64,000 nt of DNA from Ehretia macrophylla (GCA_037974665.1 CM075768.1:2754501-2818500); one strand, 5' to 3'; positions 31,663 to 45,437 are shown, counted from the first letter of the stretch. Notes: a model not told the origin generated them from the letters alone. Made by a program: numbers and translations.

Positions 31663-34061
31663 TTACACACTATACTTCTCAGCCCCATTCATGGAATTTA
31701 AACGTCTTAATCTTTGATCAAGCTCTGCCATGACTGCAGATTCCTGCTTTTTCCTCTGCTTTGATATAGTAGTTGTAGTCATAGACCCAACTTTGTCAAA
31801 GGCAACCTGCAATATTTGTTCAATATATAGAGATAACATCAACAACTGGCTTCCTACTTTCTCTTTCATATACGAGAGCAGCACCAAAAAATGAAAGAAC
31901 AAAAGCCAAATAAGCAAGCATTACTGTTAATAATCACATTTCACAATGAGCCTTATGGAGTACCGTAAAGTGAGAGAGTGTTGTTACCGTCAATAACTCA
32001 TCTGGATCAAAGAGGTGATGTGTAGTTCTATGTATAATATTTATTACATCCCCAACATGATGCGTCATAACTAACTCCTCTTCGTTCATCTGCATTCCTC
32101 AATTCAAACTGCGACGATTACTATCTCGCTCCTACATTTCTACTTAATTAGATAGACAGACTTGGCTTACAAAGATAAGAAAATCATTACCTTGAAGACA
32201 GCCAATGCTACATTAAATAGAACCTTAGCCCCCTCATAGAAAAGAACATCCCACACCCTCAACGTCGTCTGAACAAATCACAAACAGACAATTGTGTCAC
32301 CAGTAAGGTTTGACGTAGGACAAAAACATTAAACATACGAGAGAGAGGGAGGGAGATGGGCATCTCAAAGTTAGTTTGACCTCTGACGGCAAGCTTTTTG
32401 AAAAGAGGCATAGAAACCATTCAGTGCATACAAGAGAGACATCAAATTCTAAAGCTTCCAAATGAGCGGCAATCCTGCATAATTTCTTTTCTTATATTAT
32501 AAAAGTCGCCAAAATAATTATCAAAAGAGGTACAACAATTATCAAATATGAAGAAAGGAGAGACTACCTCGGACACTTTTTCGTGAGCAGGTCCTTGAAC
32601 ACTCTTTGCTCAACATGGCATCCAGATAAATTATTAGTATAGCAATCGCTAACTAACACATTTTCCAAGAGCACAGCAAGCATCCAGAAAGCATCTTCTT
32701 CAGTTTTCATCACAAGCAACAATAACGCCGCGACATAATTTAAGCCCTGTGACAATTCAACCAGGTCAGGCTGCTCACGCATAACATCAAAGTTGAAAAG
32801 TAATGCACGAAGGTATTGAAAGAGAGACAATTATGAAATCTACCTACAAATGATAAGACATCAAGACACATTACAGCCCTTTACCAAAACACAGAATGCT
32901 GAGCACATTACTTTTGGTATTGATTTCAATATATTCAGGACAGAAATCTCGATATAAACATAAGCAATTCCTAACTGCTATTTTAATCTGATGAGAACCA
33001 ACTTATGAGTTGACACGAAGACTGTGTCTGCCATATTATAAACGGATGCTGTGGTGATTAACCAAACGTAGCCACTAGAACTACATAAGATCTCCAAGAT
33101 TCTTGCTTCTTAGATGAAGAAACTTAGCCATACACACAGACTTACAGAAGTGTGGAAAACGTGCATCAAATAATGTTTTCCACAATAAACATTTGCCACC
33201 AGAGACAAAATGTCAGAATATCTAAGTTTAACTTGAACAGCAATAATAAAAAGCTAAAGATTTTGCATTGTAGAAAAGGAATCTGATGGACTTAACATGG
33301 CAATCAAAAATCAAACAGTTGAGAGAGATATCCTACTAGTAAAGTATAAGATGTGAATAGGAGAATCTGAAGAAAGAATCCACCTGACAGTAACCAACAT
33401 CAGAATCACGGAATGAATAGGCGACAAGAACACGCCTAAGTGCAGCATGACCCTCAGGAGTGTCCAACCATGGATGACCAGGGAAAGTTCGAGGCAGATC
33501 CTGCATATTATGGGAAAAAAGGAAAATTAAACAAAAGTATGAAAACAAAAGTAGCATAAAAATTTCCCTGAAATGCATTATTACATGATCGATCTGCTTT
33601 GTGGCAGGTGTGACTTTATCCTCAACAGCGTTTGTCAAATCATTGTAGTAGCTGTCTGGGACAGTAGATTTCTTCTTGGCAGCACCGGATAGCGAAAACC
33701 AAACTTTAGGCCTCAAATTTGGTGGTATCCCCTTCCTTATAAGCCTCTTAAGAGTAATTGCATTAACCAAAGCAGAAAATTTAAGGGAAGATTTAAGTGT
33801 TGATGAAATATCAGTCTGCAAATACCAATTAGCACCTTTGCTTGCTTCTAATGCCCACCATACCCTACCTTGTTGTCTAACCTTCTCTCTCACCTCATTC
33901 AAAACATTAACATCATCAACATTGCCTTCAACTGTGAAACCATATAGATCTTGAAACTTAACTGTGATATTTGCCCTTCGAGCATGAATGCTTGGCCTCA
34001 ATATTGGTATTTGAGCTTGGTATTCCAAGGCCATGTCTATCCTGCTTTGTGTTCCATACAT
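31663..34061 (-). CDS. TBC domain Rab-GAP protein, 396 aa, seven exons
   Basis: A TBC (Tre2/Bub2/Cdc16) protein that speeds GTP hydrolysis on Rab GTPases in membrane traffic. Proposed exons: 34061-33585, 33500-33384, 32746-32568, 32474-32381, 32268-32191, 32089-31988 and 31806-31663. All have GT-AG borders, and the total of 1191 nt keeps frame. The TBC domain spans about residues 108-320. The arginine finger is in the IxxDxxR motif [13 protein letters not shown] (R163), and the glutamine finger is in VGYCQG (Q198). Both are intact, so GAP activity is plausible. An intron splits YCQ|G. The C-terminus has a charged, helix-prone stretch ([20 protein letters not shown]). The exon 4 donor (GAG|GTCAAA) is weak, but the join matches the family ([17 protein letters not shown]). 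It resembles plant Gyp1-type Rab-GAPs; the target Rab is unknown. Confidence 0.92.
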
Positions 34062-34065
34062 CTTT

Positions 34066-34097
<32 letters not shown>

Positions 34098-34098
34098 A
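34062..34098. repeat. (TTTC)n microsatellite in the TBC gene 5' UTR
   Basis: A tetranucleotide run sits immediately upstream of the TBC start codon. On the coding strand it is GAAA repeats ending AAAAG-ATG. Confidence 0.95.
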
Positions 34099-35330
34099 AT
34101 AACAATAATAATCTATGTAATCTTATCTGCTGAAAGGGATGAATGAGATCAAGAAATTTCTTTGCCAGAGAAAAAGAAACCAAAAACAAAAAACAAAAAA
34201 AAAAGACGAGCAAAGAGAAAGAGAAATTCCCAAAACTACTATTTATGAATGAAATGGTCCACCTCTGAGAAAATAGAAAAAGCCTTGGAGAAAGAAAATT
34301 TACAATTTGGAATGGGTCAAAAACTGAACATAAATTTCATGTCTTTCTCTTGGAACTTAGAAAATATATATTTAAAAAAAAAAAAAAAAAACTAAACAAA
34401 AAATTGGAAAAGAACAGGCCTCAAGAACAGATCTTCTCAACTTCCTCTTCTCCTTTTTCTTTTTCTCTTTTTATTTGTATGTTTCCTTTTTTTCTTTATT
34501 GATATTATTATTCTCGTAAGAAGAAGGGAAAGAAAATGGACGAGAGACAAAAGAATGAAAACGAGAATTTGTTTGGTTGGTGAAAACTGAAAAAGGAGAA
34601 ACTGGTGGTTTGAAGTTGTGAACGTTTAGAAGACGAAGCAGGCGGAGGAGAATAAACGGGATAGATTGGGTTTTTCTCAAACAAACAAAACATTTTTCAC
34701 TATTTGCTATATTTTGAACCATATACTGCTTTCTTTCTTTCTTTCTTTTTTTTTTTTCTCTTAGTCTCTTTTTTGGTTTTTCATTTTTCTTTTTTCTTTT
34801 TGTTTAGTTTGTACTCCCAAATATAAAAATTAACGTTAGTGGGAGGCCATAAACGTTGGATTAGGCCAAGGACAAAATTACAAATATTGAAGAATTGATG
34901 ATGTGTATTTCTTATCTCTATATCCATTTATAGGGTAAGATTTTGATGTTCCTCATCCCTATGTTCCTACTCACATACATGTGAGTCTTATATATGTGGG
35001 GTCCACTCTTCTATCTTTATGGAGTTTAGAGAGAAGGAGCACTAAAGAATTTTTCTCATTTACATGCATTGTTTTCCTTTCGACCATAAATCCACTCTCT
35101 CATCTATCATATCTTATCTCACTCTCCTAGATCACTATTTCTCCTTCATTTGCACTTCTATATAACTCAAAATTTTTTAGAATTTTCAAATCATTTTAAC
35201 GCATATAAGGTGGCAAAAGTAATAAAAAAAAAAAAAAAAAAAAGTGGTGGGTCTTTTAGATATTGGAATTGTTTGACTTTATGTTGTAGACAAGAAGGCT
35301 TTGAATAAATTTCTAGTATATTTACTTTAG
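34099..35330. other. Upstream region of the TBC gene
   Basis: Pyrimidine-rich runs, a second TTTC tract near 34730-34760, and a poly-A run at 35224-35243. The minus-strand open frame at 34471-34722 is part of the pyrimidine/purine skew and shows no domain. Promoter and 5' UTR are likely near the right side of the TBC start. Confidence 0.5.
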
Positions 35331-35947
35331 ATACTCGTGTCTCAGATAACCATAAGTTTTGATCCATGAAAAGTTAAATAGTATACAGTATATCTGAAAA
35401 ATGCACATATCGAACTTTACTCCAAGGACATCATACCTTGCTAGGCTTTTTTGGTGGCTGAAATAGTGTGTTTTCAAGTCGTTTAGGAGATTTTTTGAGC
35501 TTCTTGTTATTTTTCAGCCCTAGCGCATTTGTCGACCGCTGCCCTAATAGTCTGTTGACCCGACACTTGGGTAATAACTTTGCCCCATGCACCCAAGTTT
35601 TTCCATGATTGATTCCTAGTTTTCAAAGCTCGGTATTTGTGGCTCAAACGATCATAATGTTTAAACAGTGTATAGTACATCCACAAATAGTTCAATTCGA
35701 GTTGTACGCTTGGACAACTTAGATTGCAAGGGTTTAGGTGGTCGAAGGAGTGTGTTTTCAAGTTGTTTTAGCCGTTTTTTTAGCTTTATGTGACTAGCCC
35801 TAGAGCATCTTTCATCTATCATCAAAACAATGCCTTGTTGACCTGAGACTCAGACTACTATTTTGTCCCATGTACCTTGGATTTTCTGTGATTGATTCTC
35901 AATTTTCAAAGCTTTGATGTTCGAGGAGAAGTCCTCTAAGCATTTGT
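35331..35947. repeat. ~315-bp degenerate tandem satellite, left part
   Basis: Diverged units recur with the landmarks CATAATGTTT, GAGTTAAACAGTGTA, AGCTCTACACTTGGACAA and TGATTGATTCTCAATTTTCAA in order. Landmarks at about 35348 and 35650 give a period of 300-315 bp. The array is cut by the solo LTR at 35948 and continues at 38761. Confidence 0.85.
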
Positions 35948-38760
35948 TGTCACACCTCGATCCCTCACGAGATTGGAACCCTGATCCAAATCCTGAAGTC
36001 ACGAAAAACAAGAGAAAACGGACAGAGATACAATATTCATTTCACAACTGCCCAAGTCTACAAGGCCATCCAAGCCTTTCTATTAACATAACAAAACATA
36101 CAAGCATGCATTTCATTAACTATTGAAATTCTATGTCATAAATCCGCTTATCTTACCACTCTAATCTAATCTATTCCATTATCTTAGGTTTCAAGTCTTC
36201 CAACCAACCTTCGTAAATCCATGCAAGCTAATTAGACCATAAAGTAAATCATTAGAGTTATTACAACCCAACTACACCTATCAGATCATATAAAACTTTA
36301 ACTTTACATCTCATTTCTTATAGACCAACATATACAAGGCACACAGGCCTCAAAATAACATAACTATCACAAGTATACATAGAAACAAACAACTAAAACT
36401 AGAACATCTGATCAAGGAGAATCCCGAGCTTTCTTTTCCTCAGACTCTAAAGGCACCAAACCTGAAATGGTTAGAAAGAGGGAGTGAGCAAACCACGTTA
36501 CTCAGTAAGGGAGGAAAACATATGTCATGGGAGTTTTGAACACCTTTCGTGCAATGCAATAACTAACAATAAAGCAAATTAACAATACCAAACTAGTATA
36601 CAATTAAATAAGCTATCAATTCACATCAAAGAAAGAAAATCAACCACAATAAGACAAATGCAAGAAGCAATCTAGAGGAAGCAATATCAATATAACATAT
36701 AATTCAAATGTACAAGCTAATTAACACAAATGAAAGAACACAAGCAATGGTAACTCTCCAAGGACTTAGGGCTCAAGCGAGAGTTGCCATTTAAAAAGGA
36801 TACGATGATGACCACGAGCACAAACCACGAACCCAAATAGACAATAATGAATTCGATATCGATAAGCCGGCATAACCCTTTACACCAAATGGGGGCTCCG
36901 GATAAATACTCCATTAATCCTACGACCCAACTCTCCCAGGGCGGCATCCCTAGCGAGAGAGGGAATAGCTACGGAGGATGGACAACCACTGGTAAGCCCG
37001 ATGTCGCCCAGTGGGTGGCCACCACATCCATGCGAATGGTTACGCAACCACGATAACAATAGTGATAAATAACGATAGGTACGAGTGAAACTCGATGATA
37101 TCTATAATTTTCCAAGAAAAACCGATTCGATAGTTATACAAGATAACAAATACGAGGCAATTTTATAAGCAATATAAATAAGATAACACTATAGGAACAA
37201 TGTAAGCATTTTCTATTAAGACAACTATGCAACCTGTTTCATGAAACTTCTATAAATAACTACACATGCTACACCAATGCATTAAAGCACTTAGCCAATC
37301 AATTGAAGTCAATTAGATCCACATGAAAAGTAAATCTCTAAGCTATTACCAACATTAGACTAACTATGTGACTTTTCCCCATAGTTCACTAGTTCAATTC
37401 AATGCACGTATGAAACACAAGACTCCAAATCGACAGACCAACTATCCTAAACTTTCAGGTACACTTTATGACCCCTTCTAGAACCAAGGAAACCCACATC
37501 TAACCCCGTCTACCACAAAAGTCCCGTAAGCCCCGATGTTATTTTAAACTACAACTACCAAAACCGTTAATTAATTTGATGCCATAAAAGTGTTTTAGAC
37601 ACTAATCTATATATATAAGACTATTTAGCACCTTTAATTCCACCCGGATCACTACATCAATAGGCCACTATTATATACGCAATTAAGACTTCAAAATTTA
37701 ACGTTATCAGAATTCAATAATTTTTAACGTACAACCATTTTAGCATCCCTAGAACCCATATAAATTATTAAATCAAACATTGGGTCATTATATAGAGGGC
37801 CTGCGTGAATAGTAACCCCTTTTATAAACTTACAATAAGTTATTTGTAACTCTAGCAATTCCAAGTCATTGTAAGCACCAATCTAAGTTTAATAACTCCT
37901 ATAACAAGCTTATATATCAGTTAATTAAGCTAGCTCACAAGGATTTGCAAAGCCTTAATTTCTACTATTCATTTTCTTCTTTAAATGTAAGATCCTTCAC
38001 TCTAGCCATTAACATTGCTATCTATTCTCAAAAGTGTATTCTACAAGCATAATAAAGAGTATATTAAGCATAGATAATTCAATACACAATAAATCAACAT
38101 TATCAAAATAAATCTTAGTTAATAATACACAAAATTATGCAATCTTCCTCACCAGTATGGTGGTGTTTTTGGTAATTTTTTTTGTATTTGTTGTTTAGTT
38201 ATATATGTATATGTATGTTATATTATATATTTGTTAAGTATATAATATAATGGCCCAAATAAAATGGCAATACAAAGCTAATTTAAGGCCCAAAAATCAA
38301 TTAAAACTAACTAGCCTAAAACAAAATATTTTTACTATTCATACGGTACGAAAATTATTTTCCTAATGCACTCTCCTGACATGCTATGCAATTAAAAATT
38401 ATGGATATATGCTCAAAATCACTTATATATTAAAGGAAAAATACAAGATTTGCAAAATTAAATAATTTAATTTTTACCCCGAACTCAGAGCTCTTTTTAA
38501 AAAAATGAAAATAAGTCTATTAGGTTCTAGGAACAATCTCGTAAAATAAAAATGACAAAATGATAGTTAAAACATTTTCGTTTGATTTAATATATGCTAG
38601 TGTCCCCATTAAAGAAAAATAAGAAAAGTAGAAGATAATAAATCTATTATATAAATCTAAATACTAAAAATAAGCTCATAAACACATATAACACTTAAAT
38701 CGGCACACATTTATATGCAATTAAGTATGTTAAGCTATATGTTGGGTCCGGGTTGTTACA
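35948..38760 (-). repeat. Solo LTR, chromoviral, 2813 bp
   Basis: Plus-strand ends are TGTCACACCTCGATCC and GTCCGGGTTGTTACA. The flanking TTTGT and CTCGT are compatible with a decayed 5-bp duplication, because the satellite unit continues across the insertion. The sense strand is minus: donor ATACTG|GTGAGG at 38153/38152 and acceptor AACCATTTCAG|GTT at 36462/36461, with a CTAAC branch-point-like motif just upstream. The following frame (LVPLESEEKKARDSP) is short and charged. It is closely related to the LTR at 62873-64000. Confidence 0.9.
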
Positions 38761-39483
38761 CTCGTTGCTCAGACCACTATAATGTTTGAACCTTGAGGAG
38801 TTAAACGTTGTACGATATATCCACAGAAAGATCATTTTGAGCTCTACATCAAGGACAACTGAGCTTGCTAAGATTTTAGTAGCTAAAAAACTAAGTTTTC
38901 GATCCGTTGAGGAAAGTTTTTGGATTTTTTGTGATCTTTCGATCCTAGTGCATTTGTCGGTTACAGCTAAAATCGTACTCCAGTGACTCTAGACTTATGC
39001 GACTACTTTTCCCTGAGAACCTAGGTTTTTCTGTGACCAATTCTCAGTATCCAAAGGTCAGAAGTTAGGGGAAAGGTCTTCTAGGCACTCGTGGTTTATA
39101 TAGTGATATAATGTTTGATCCATGTGGAGTTAAATGGTATAAAACATATCAAAAGAAAGCTCTTTCCAGCTCTACACTTGGGACAAGTTAGCTCACTAGG
39201 ATTTGTGTGGGAGAAGAAAGTGAATTTTTGAGTTATTAAGTCAAGTTGTTTTTTAAGTTTTTGTAATTTTTCAGCTCTAAGATGTCTTTCAATTACCTTA
39301 TTGATTAGGGATGGGGACAACTACTTTGCTCTATGTACCCAAGGGTTTTAATTATTGATTCTTGATTTTTTAAGCTCGATATTTTGGGACAAAGTCTTGT
39401 AGGTTCTTGTGGCTCTAAACAATCATAATGTTTAATCTGTGAGGAGTTAAACAGTGTACAACCTAACCAAACTAGGGATAAGA
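38761..39483. repeat. ~315-bp degenerate tandem satellite, right part
   Basis: It continues the array of 35331-35947, with landmarks at about 38778, 39107 and 39424, so about five units in total are visible. It is cut at 39484 by the gag-only element. Confidence 0.85.
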
Positions 39484-42400
39484 TGTCACGACCCAACTCG
39501 ACTCTACCAAGGACCAAGTCAGGACGCGACAGAAAACAGGTATTATGACACCTATAATATGACACATTTGGCAATAAACCTATACAATAACTTATTTAAC
39601 AATAATAGGAATTATACAATACTCCACCTGGACATTTCACATACAATAAAGTTTACATAACTACCGAAAAGTCCTACTTTAAGCAAGGTCATAATAGGTA
39701 CAGAGTTCCAAAATAGACTAGCAGAAGTCTACAATATATACATGGTTAAAGTAGACTCAAAACTTTACAACAAAAGTCTTCTAGACTTCTAAATATACAA
39801 CTTTAGTCAAGTATATTACATGAGTAAAAGAAAAGTCTACACTACAACATAAACCACACATACATATTACATAACCAACATGTACAATATCCAAGATGAA
39901 CAAGCAAGCAATCACTTTTACTTCTCTTGAGGCTCGACCTCGGCTTCACCTGAAATGGTCATGAAATTGGGTGAGCTTCACAAGCTCAGTGAGGGAGAAG
40001 TACGAGAGGTTTGGAAAACATTTAGCTTGGAAATCCGTTTGAAAACATGCATTCAAAACTATATGCATTCTATAAGCAATTAAAGGCAATTAACTCAAGT
40101 AAGCATATAAAGCTATATAACCACACAAGGAAGGATACGCTAAACATTGTTGATGCTGCTCCTTATACCACCATCACGAACTCTACCATTCTTCTTGTCA
40201 CTCATACTTGGTATAATTTGGACTTTACACCAAAATCTTCAACCCAACACCCCATGGAACACTCCGTCCATGCAAACAAGGGAATTGGATCATGGTAGTC
40301 ATACCCTCGCCTGACAAGCCCGATACCGCCTAGTGTGACACGACGTTACCATGTCGCGCTTAAACATTTGCATGCACATCCAATCACATATTCGCTTTAT
40401 TCAGAGAAGACAACAAAGTAGGTTTCCCCTCGATCACATTAACAAGTATTTAACATTCAATCAACAATTCATTTTCATTTAGTAACACATTGATTAGGTA
40501 ACAAAATAGGTTACCTAACCATTAGCATACACTTAAACACTTAACCAATTCCAACATTATTTGACACCATACTCAAGCATAACCATACATTCAACACAAT
40601 AGAATTCAATTCAACACTTTAACTCTTTAACACACATAGCCACAAGTATTTAACATCCCTTTCATAACCAATCAAGGCAATACACTTACACACATGTGCA
40701 CCTAACATTTAAGAAGTAAAACAAGCATTTTACCACGGAAAATGGGCAGCCAAGAGACTACTACAGTAACTAGCCAGTGCTGGAAAATTCCAGCCAGCCC
40801 ACATACCCAAAAACAACTCTAATTCTTGCCTCCAAGCTTTTATATCGTGCTATGAACATATATATATATATAGACTTCTTATTTAGGCTATGAACAAAGA
40901 TTGAACTCAAATCTAGCTACAAAACTCAACCTACAACACATTTTTGCTAACTACAACATTTAATGCTTCAATCATGTACCTATGCATATATATCACTCTC
41001 AAGGCACCACTTATCAAGATACACATGCATTATCAACATATATAACACAATATTATGAATTCATAACCAAAAATGCAAACTTTAACTTTTAGATTTGAAA
41101 AACCCTTCACCTTTAATGGTAGAAAATGCTAGAAAGGGCAAGAATGAACCTAGGTTGAGCAAGTTCCACTTCCAATTTGGCTCTAATGGCTCTCTTTCTT
41201 CTTCTTCCTCTTCAAATTTGATCAAACCCTAACTTTGGCACTATTCCCCATGTGACGCCTGAGAATTTCATCACACATTTTTAAATAATTGTTCAATAAT
41301 TACTCGTGCATTTTATGTGAATTCTTGTTTTCTTTAATTGTGTTACTATTAGGCAATATTCATAAGAAATTAGACTGTTTCAAATGTTCAATTTAATATT
41401 TTTCCTAGGTCACATGGCATATAAAAAGAGTCAGGTTATGGTAGTTTTGAGCTTTAGGGGTCAGAAGTGCGCGTTTGAAAAATAGTTTTTGTCTTGTTTG
41501 AATAGTATTACATAAGTGTAACTATGATTTTGCATTAGATGTCAATTAATTGAAGTCTTAAGCTTGTTTGACCATGAAATTTGCTAACATTGACCTAATA
41601 TATTAAAACCTACTCATGCATATATACATTAGATAACACATATGCACGTTTTACTCAAAAAAATAACAGCCAAAATTGTAAAAATAACCCCCCAAACCCG
41701 TGAACCCTAGGAGAGAAGAAGGAGAAAAATTCCTTCAACCTTGAGCAAGAATTGGTCCTTTGGCTTGGTCTAGGAGGAGATTGGAGCATTAGAGGGCATC
41801 CACAACTTGTCTTCATCTTCTAATTGTGAGGGAGTTGCATTTTTTTTTTTAGTTTAAAGTTGATTGCTTATATATTGATTTCTTATATTGTTGAGTATAG
41901 ATATAAAACTTGTTTTGGATGCTTGTTATATGATCATTAGAGACTATAGAACTATCTTTTGTTGCTAGATAACATCTTCCATGGCTAGAAGCTTGAATCA
42001 CCTGAAGAAGATGATGAATAGTGCTTGAACTTAGGGTTTTGAATAAACTTGCTAATTGGAACGAATTGAGACTTCAATTAGGTACTCTAGACTCTAGTGA
42101 AACTAGTTGGGAGGCTACGTGAAGTTGAATAATCCAAAACCGAGCTAAATTGCAAAATTAGTTAACTTTTAAAATGGGACTTTTCTCGTTATGCAATCCG
42201 GGAACGTTTGAGCTTTCGATTAGGGATCCTTGGTGCATGAAATCACTTTTGGTGCTTTCGTTGTGTGAATTTGGGGTCCAGTTAGGGTAGTTGTAGTTAA
42301 AACCCGCTCGGGGCCTTCCTGAGCTTTTGCTTCTAAAACGGGTTTTCATGATCTTGATAGGTGTCTTTTGGCTTAATTAGGAGTGTAGTATGATTATAAT

Positions 42401-44100
42401 ATGGCTTTGTAACTTTGAAATGCACATAGGAGAAGAAAAGCTTGGCTAAAGAAAGGGGAAAAGTAGTATTTGGCTATTTTGATACGTCTAGTGCTTGTAG
42501 ATGTATTATCATGTACTTATATGATTATCTAAAGTGTAATTGAGCTATTTGAGTAGATTGTGGGAAAAGTAATGATGTTTGCCTCTTTTGAGACTATAAA
42601 GCTATCTCGTGTATATGTTGACTTATATTGCAATTAAACGCGAGTGCGGCCTACTTTGTCGACCCTCTTATTTGTTATTCATTGTTTTTTAATCTTTTGG
42701 TTTGGTTTCGGGGTTGCGCAACCTTCTCGACATGGTAGCGTCGAGAAACACGGGTGGCATCGGGCTTGCCGTGCTCCCTCGACTACCTTGGTGCCTATTC
42801 ATTTTCTCACTGAGTATACTCCACTACCCCAGAAGCGTGGTTCACCTGCTAGGCATATGGACCTACCTCAGGAGAAAGGGTCGTAGGATCGGGATACATC
42901 TGGAGTATCCTATAATTGAAGGAGTAAGGGTTTGCCCGCACTTGCGTGAAGTTCGTGGCTTGTGGTATGAGACTGAAGACTGAAGTGGAACCATATCCTT
43001 TCTAAAATGTGGTCAATTACTTGACTATTTGATCTTGTTGCTTTATGTTATAATTATAGCTTTCTGTGATTGAATATCATATTGCACTCCCGGTATGCTG
43101 TATTACCTCCCTCGCTGGGCAACATTGTTGCTCACTCCTCATTTAACATGTTTCAGGAAAAGCTGAGGTGAATCCCCAGCTAGTAGCAATAGAGGAAGAA
43201 GAAGATGTGCAAGTAGATCCGATTCCGTGATTCTTGTGTGATAAGGTTGATTTTAATGTGAAGCTTGCGTGGAGTTGTTGATTGTTGTCTTTTATGACTT
43301 TGGGGTTCTTGTATATATTTGGTAGTTGAAACAACTTGTAGTCTTGTATGACGGATAGCAAAGTTAGATGGCAAGTAATAATAGATTCTAGTTTACTTCT
43401 CTTATTGCATGCTTGTATGTTAATAACTTGGTAGTAGAACTTGGTTATAGCTGTAACCAACTACTTATTGTTAAAGTTAGCATTGTCTTGCATGCTTGTG
43501 TGCTATAAGTAGGTGTATGTTGCTCCAAGGCTCAGATGGCCTGGAGATCTTGGCTTGACTATGAATATCTTGAAGGATAGGTTGTATGTGTTGTTGTTGT
43601 GAACCAAAGATTATATGTGGCTATTTGCAAGAAACAGTTTAGTCCACAGTACAGAGGAGACTCTATCCGAGTGACGGGTCCAGACTTGACCTTTAGCGTG
43701 GAGTTGGGTTCGGGGCGTTATACCCCCATTTCTTATCCCTTACCCGATTTTCCCTTTTCTTTTTCTTTTGTTTTTTCGCTTTTTTGTTTTGTTATGTATT
43801 AATAAGGTCTTGGTCAAATGCTAGGTCAATGCAAGAACAAATAAAATATCACTAAAAGTTAAATGACTACTAATGGAATGCCCTTTTATGATAATGCCAA
43901 GCATTTCCTAAAATGTTGAAAGACTACTAATTCATTAACAATTTGTCAAATTAAATGAAATGCCACTTTAATTACAATTACATGAAGTTTAATTGTACAT
44001 ATCACATTCAAATAATAAATTAAGCAATTAAATGCACAAATTACTTCAAATAATAATTAAAATAAGTAAATGTACATAAATTTCACACTTGGGTCTCACA
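39484..44100 (-). repeat. 3' LTR of element E (about 2.15 kb without nested LTR)
   Basis: Plus-strand ends are TGTCACGACCCAACTCG and GGGTCTCACA. The sense strand has donor ATTAAAG|GTGAAG at 41111/41110 and acceptor CCATTTCAG|GTG at 39950/39949, followed by the acidic frame EAEVEPQEK-stop. It is interrupted at 41251-43722 by a plus-strand LTR. Confidence 0.87.
41251..43722 (+). repeat. Solo LTR nested in the element E 3' LTR (2472 bp)
   Basis: Starts TGTGACGCCTGAG and ends TTCGGGGCGTTATA, with flanks CCCCA and CCCCC (one mismatch). Donor-like TAATT|GTGAGG is at 41825/41826 and acceptor GTTTCAG|GAA at 43156/43157, followed by the acidic frame KAEVNPQLVAIEEEEDVQVD. No internal retroelement sequence remains. 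Confidence 0.88.
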
Positions 44101-44116
44101 TCCTCCCCTCCTTATG
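44101..44116 (-). other. Polypurine tract of element E
   Basis: On the minus strand ATAAGGAGGGGAGGA precedes the LTR start TGTGAGACCC. Confidence 0.88.
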
Positions 44117-44137
44117 ATAATTTCGTTCTTGAAATTC

Positions 44138-45229
44138 TTATTTGCTTCTGCCTAAAGTCTGGGCATGATCATTCTGCCATTTCAGACAATTCTTTTTCAT
44201 ATGCCGGTCATTGCCACAACGGGTATACCTCCCAGACTTTCTCCAACAATTAGACTCAGAATGACCTTTACAATTGTAGAAGGTACAATGTTTAACTTGA
44301 TCAACAACATTATTCCTATAAGAACCTTAAGTTGAGGATGCAGCTAAACCACCTTGTTGAAACCTCACAATAGTCGGCCTATACTGGCTCTGACTTTGAC
44401 TCGGTTGACCCTGTGACTGAAAGGATCCCTGCTGGTCCTTTGGCGGAAAATGTGTCTTCTTCGGCTGACTCGATTCTACCTCTACTTCACTCTTTCTCTT
44501 TTCAACTCTAGTTGTCGCATTAAGAGCCTCGATGTAAGTAGCAAATTGAAACGGAGCCAAATTGTCTTGAATTTCTAACCTTAACCCCTGAATAAACCTT
44601 CGTACCCTCCTGCCAGTGGATTGCACCAATTCGGGTACATAATGAGACAACTTGTTGAATCGGGCCTCATACTGTGCCACCGTTAGATTACCTTTCTTGA
44701 AGGACATAAATTCATCTTCCTATCTTTCTCGAGCAATCTAAAGTACATAGTTGTCCTTAAAGGCTTTCAAAAAGTTCTCCCACAAGTACGGGGTACGTTA
44801 ATGCTTCCATTGTAATTTTACGTTCCTCCACCATTGCCTCGCATCCCCGTCAAGTAAGAAGACGACAAAGGTAATCTTCTTACCATATGTATATTCAAGT
44901 GTATCATAGATATTCTTAACCATTTCCAACCAAGCCTCGGCCTTTTCGTCATCCGGTTTCCCTAGAAATCTCGGTGGTCCATACGTCAAGAATCACTCTA
45001 GCATGTTATCTCCTCCGTTACCATTACCACCATTGTTATTATTGTTGTTGTAATTATTGCCAGGGTAATTAGTTTCTCACTTAGCCTGCCTCTCTAACAC
45101 CTGTGCCATTCTATCCATTATGGCTGCCATTCTACCAAGAACCTGTTCACTGATCGGTCTCTATTTTACTCCCTGTGGATTCACATCTCTCCGAGGTCTA
45201 CCCCTAGTTATTGGAGCTCTTTCAATCAT
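44138..45229 (-). pseudogene. gag of element E, the only coding region kept
   Basis: It starts at the ATG at 45229 (MIERAPITRGRPRRDVNPQG). The visible core is YGPPRFLGKPDDEKAEAWLE, VFLLDGDARQWWRNV, then MSFKKGNLTVAQYEARFNKL, RRVRRFIQGLRLEIQDNLAP and a Gln/Ser-rich linker. Two degenerate zinc knuckles follow (CTFYNCKGHSESNC and CGNDRHMKKNC). The frame has several stops and ends TAA at 44138-44140. Beyond the knuckles no protease follows; the sequence goes to the polypurine tract within about 40 bp. Confidence 0.9.
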
Positions 45230-45437
45230 CTTTACATCACCCAAAAAAGTCATTCATAGGCTATGAATATATGCAAGATATACACAATTATATCACATAG
45301 GAAACAAGTACCACATAATGCATATTTATCACACAGTGTCCACTTAACATGTTATGCATGCACACATTCATTCAAGACAATTCACATTAAGACCTTTACC
45401 CTACAAACCAAGGACCCTATCCCGACTTATGAGCTAA

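Noticed and set aside
33676..33954. Plus-strand ORF of 92 codons
   Set aside because: Shadow of TBC gene exon 1.
34471..34722. Minus-strand ORF of 83 codons upstream of the TBC gene
   Set aside because: Phe/Ser-rich translation of a pyrimidine/purine-skewed 5' region; no recognisable domain.
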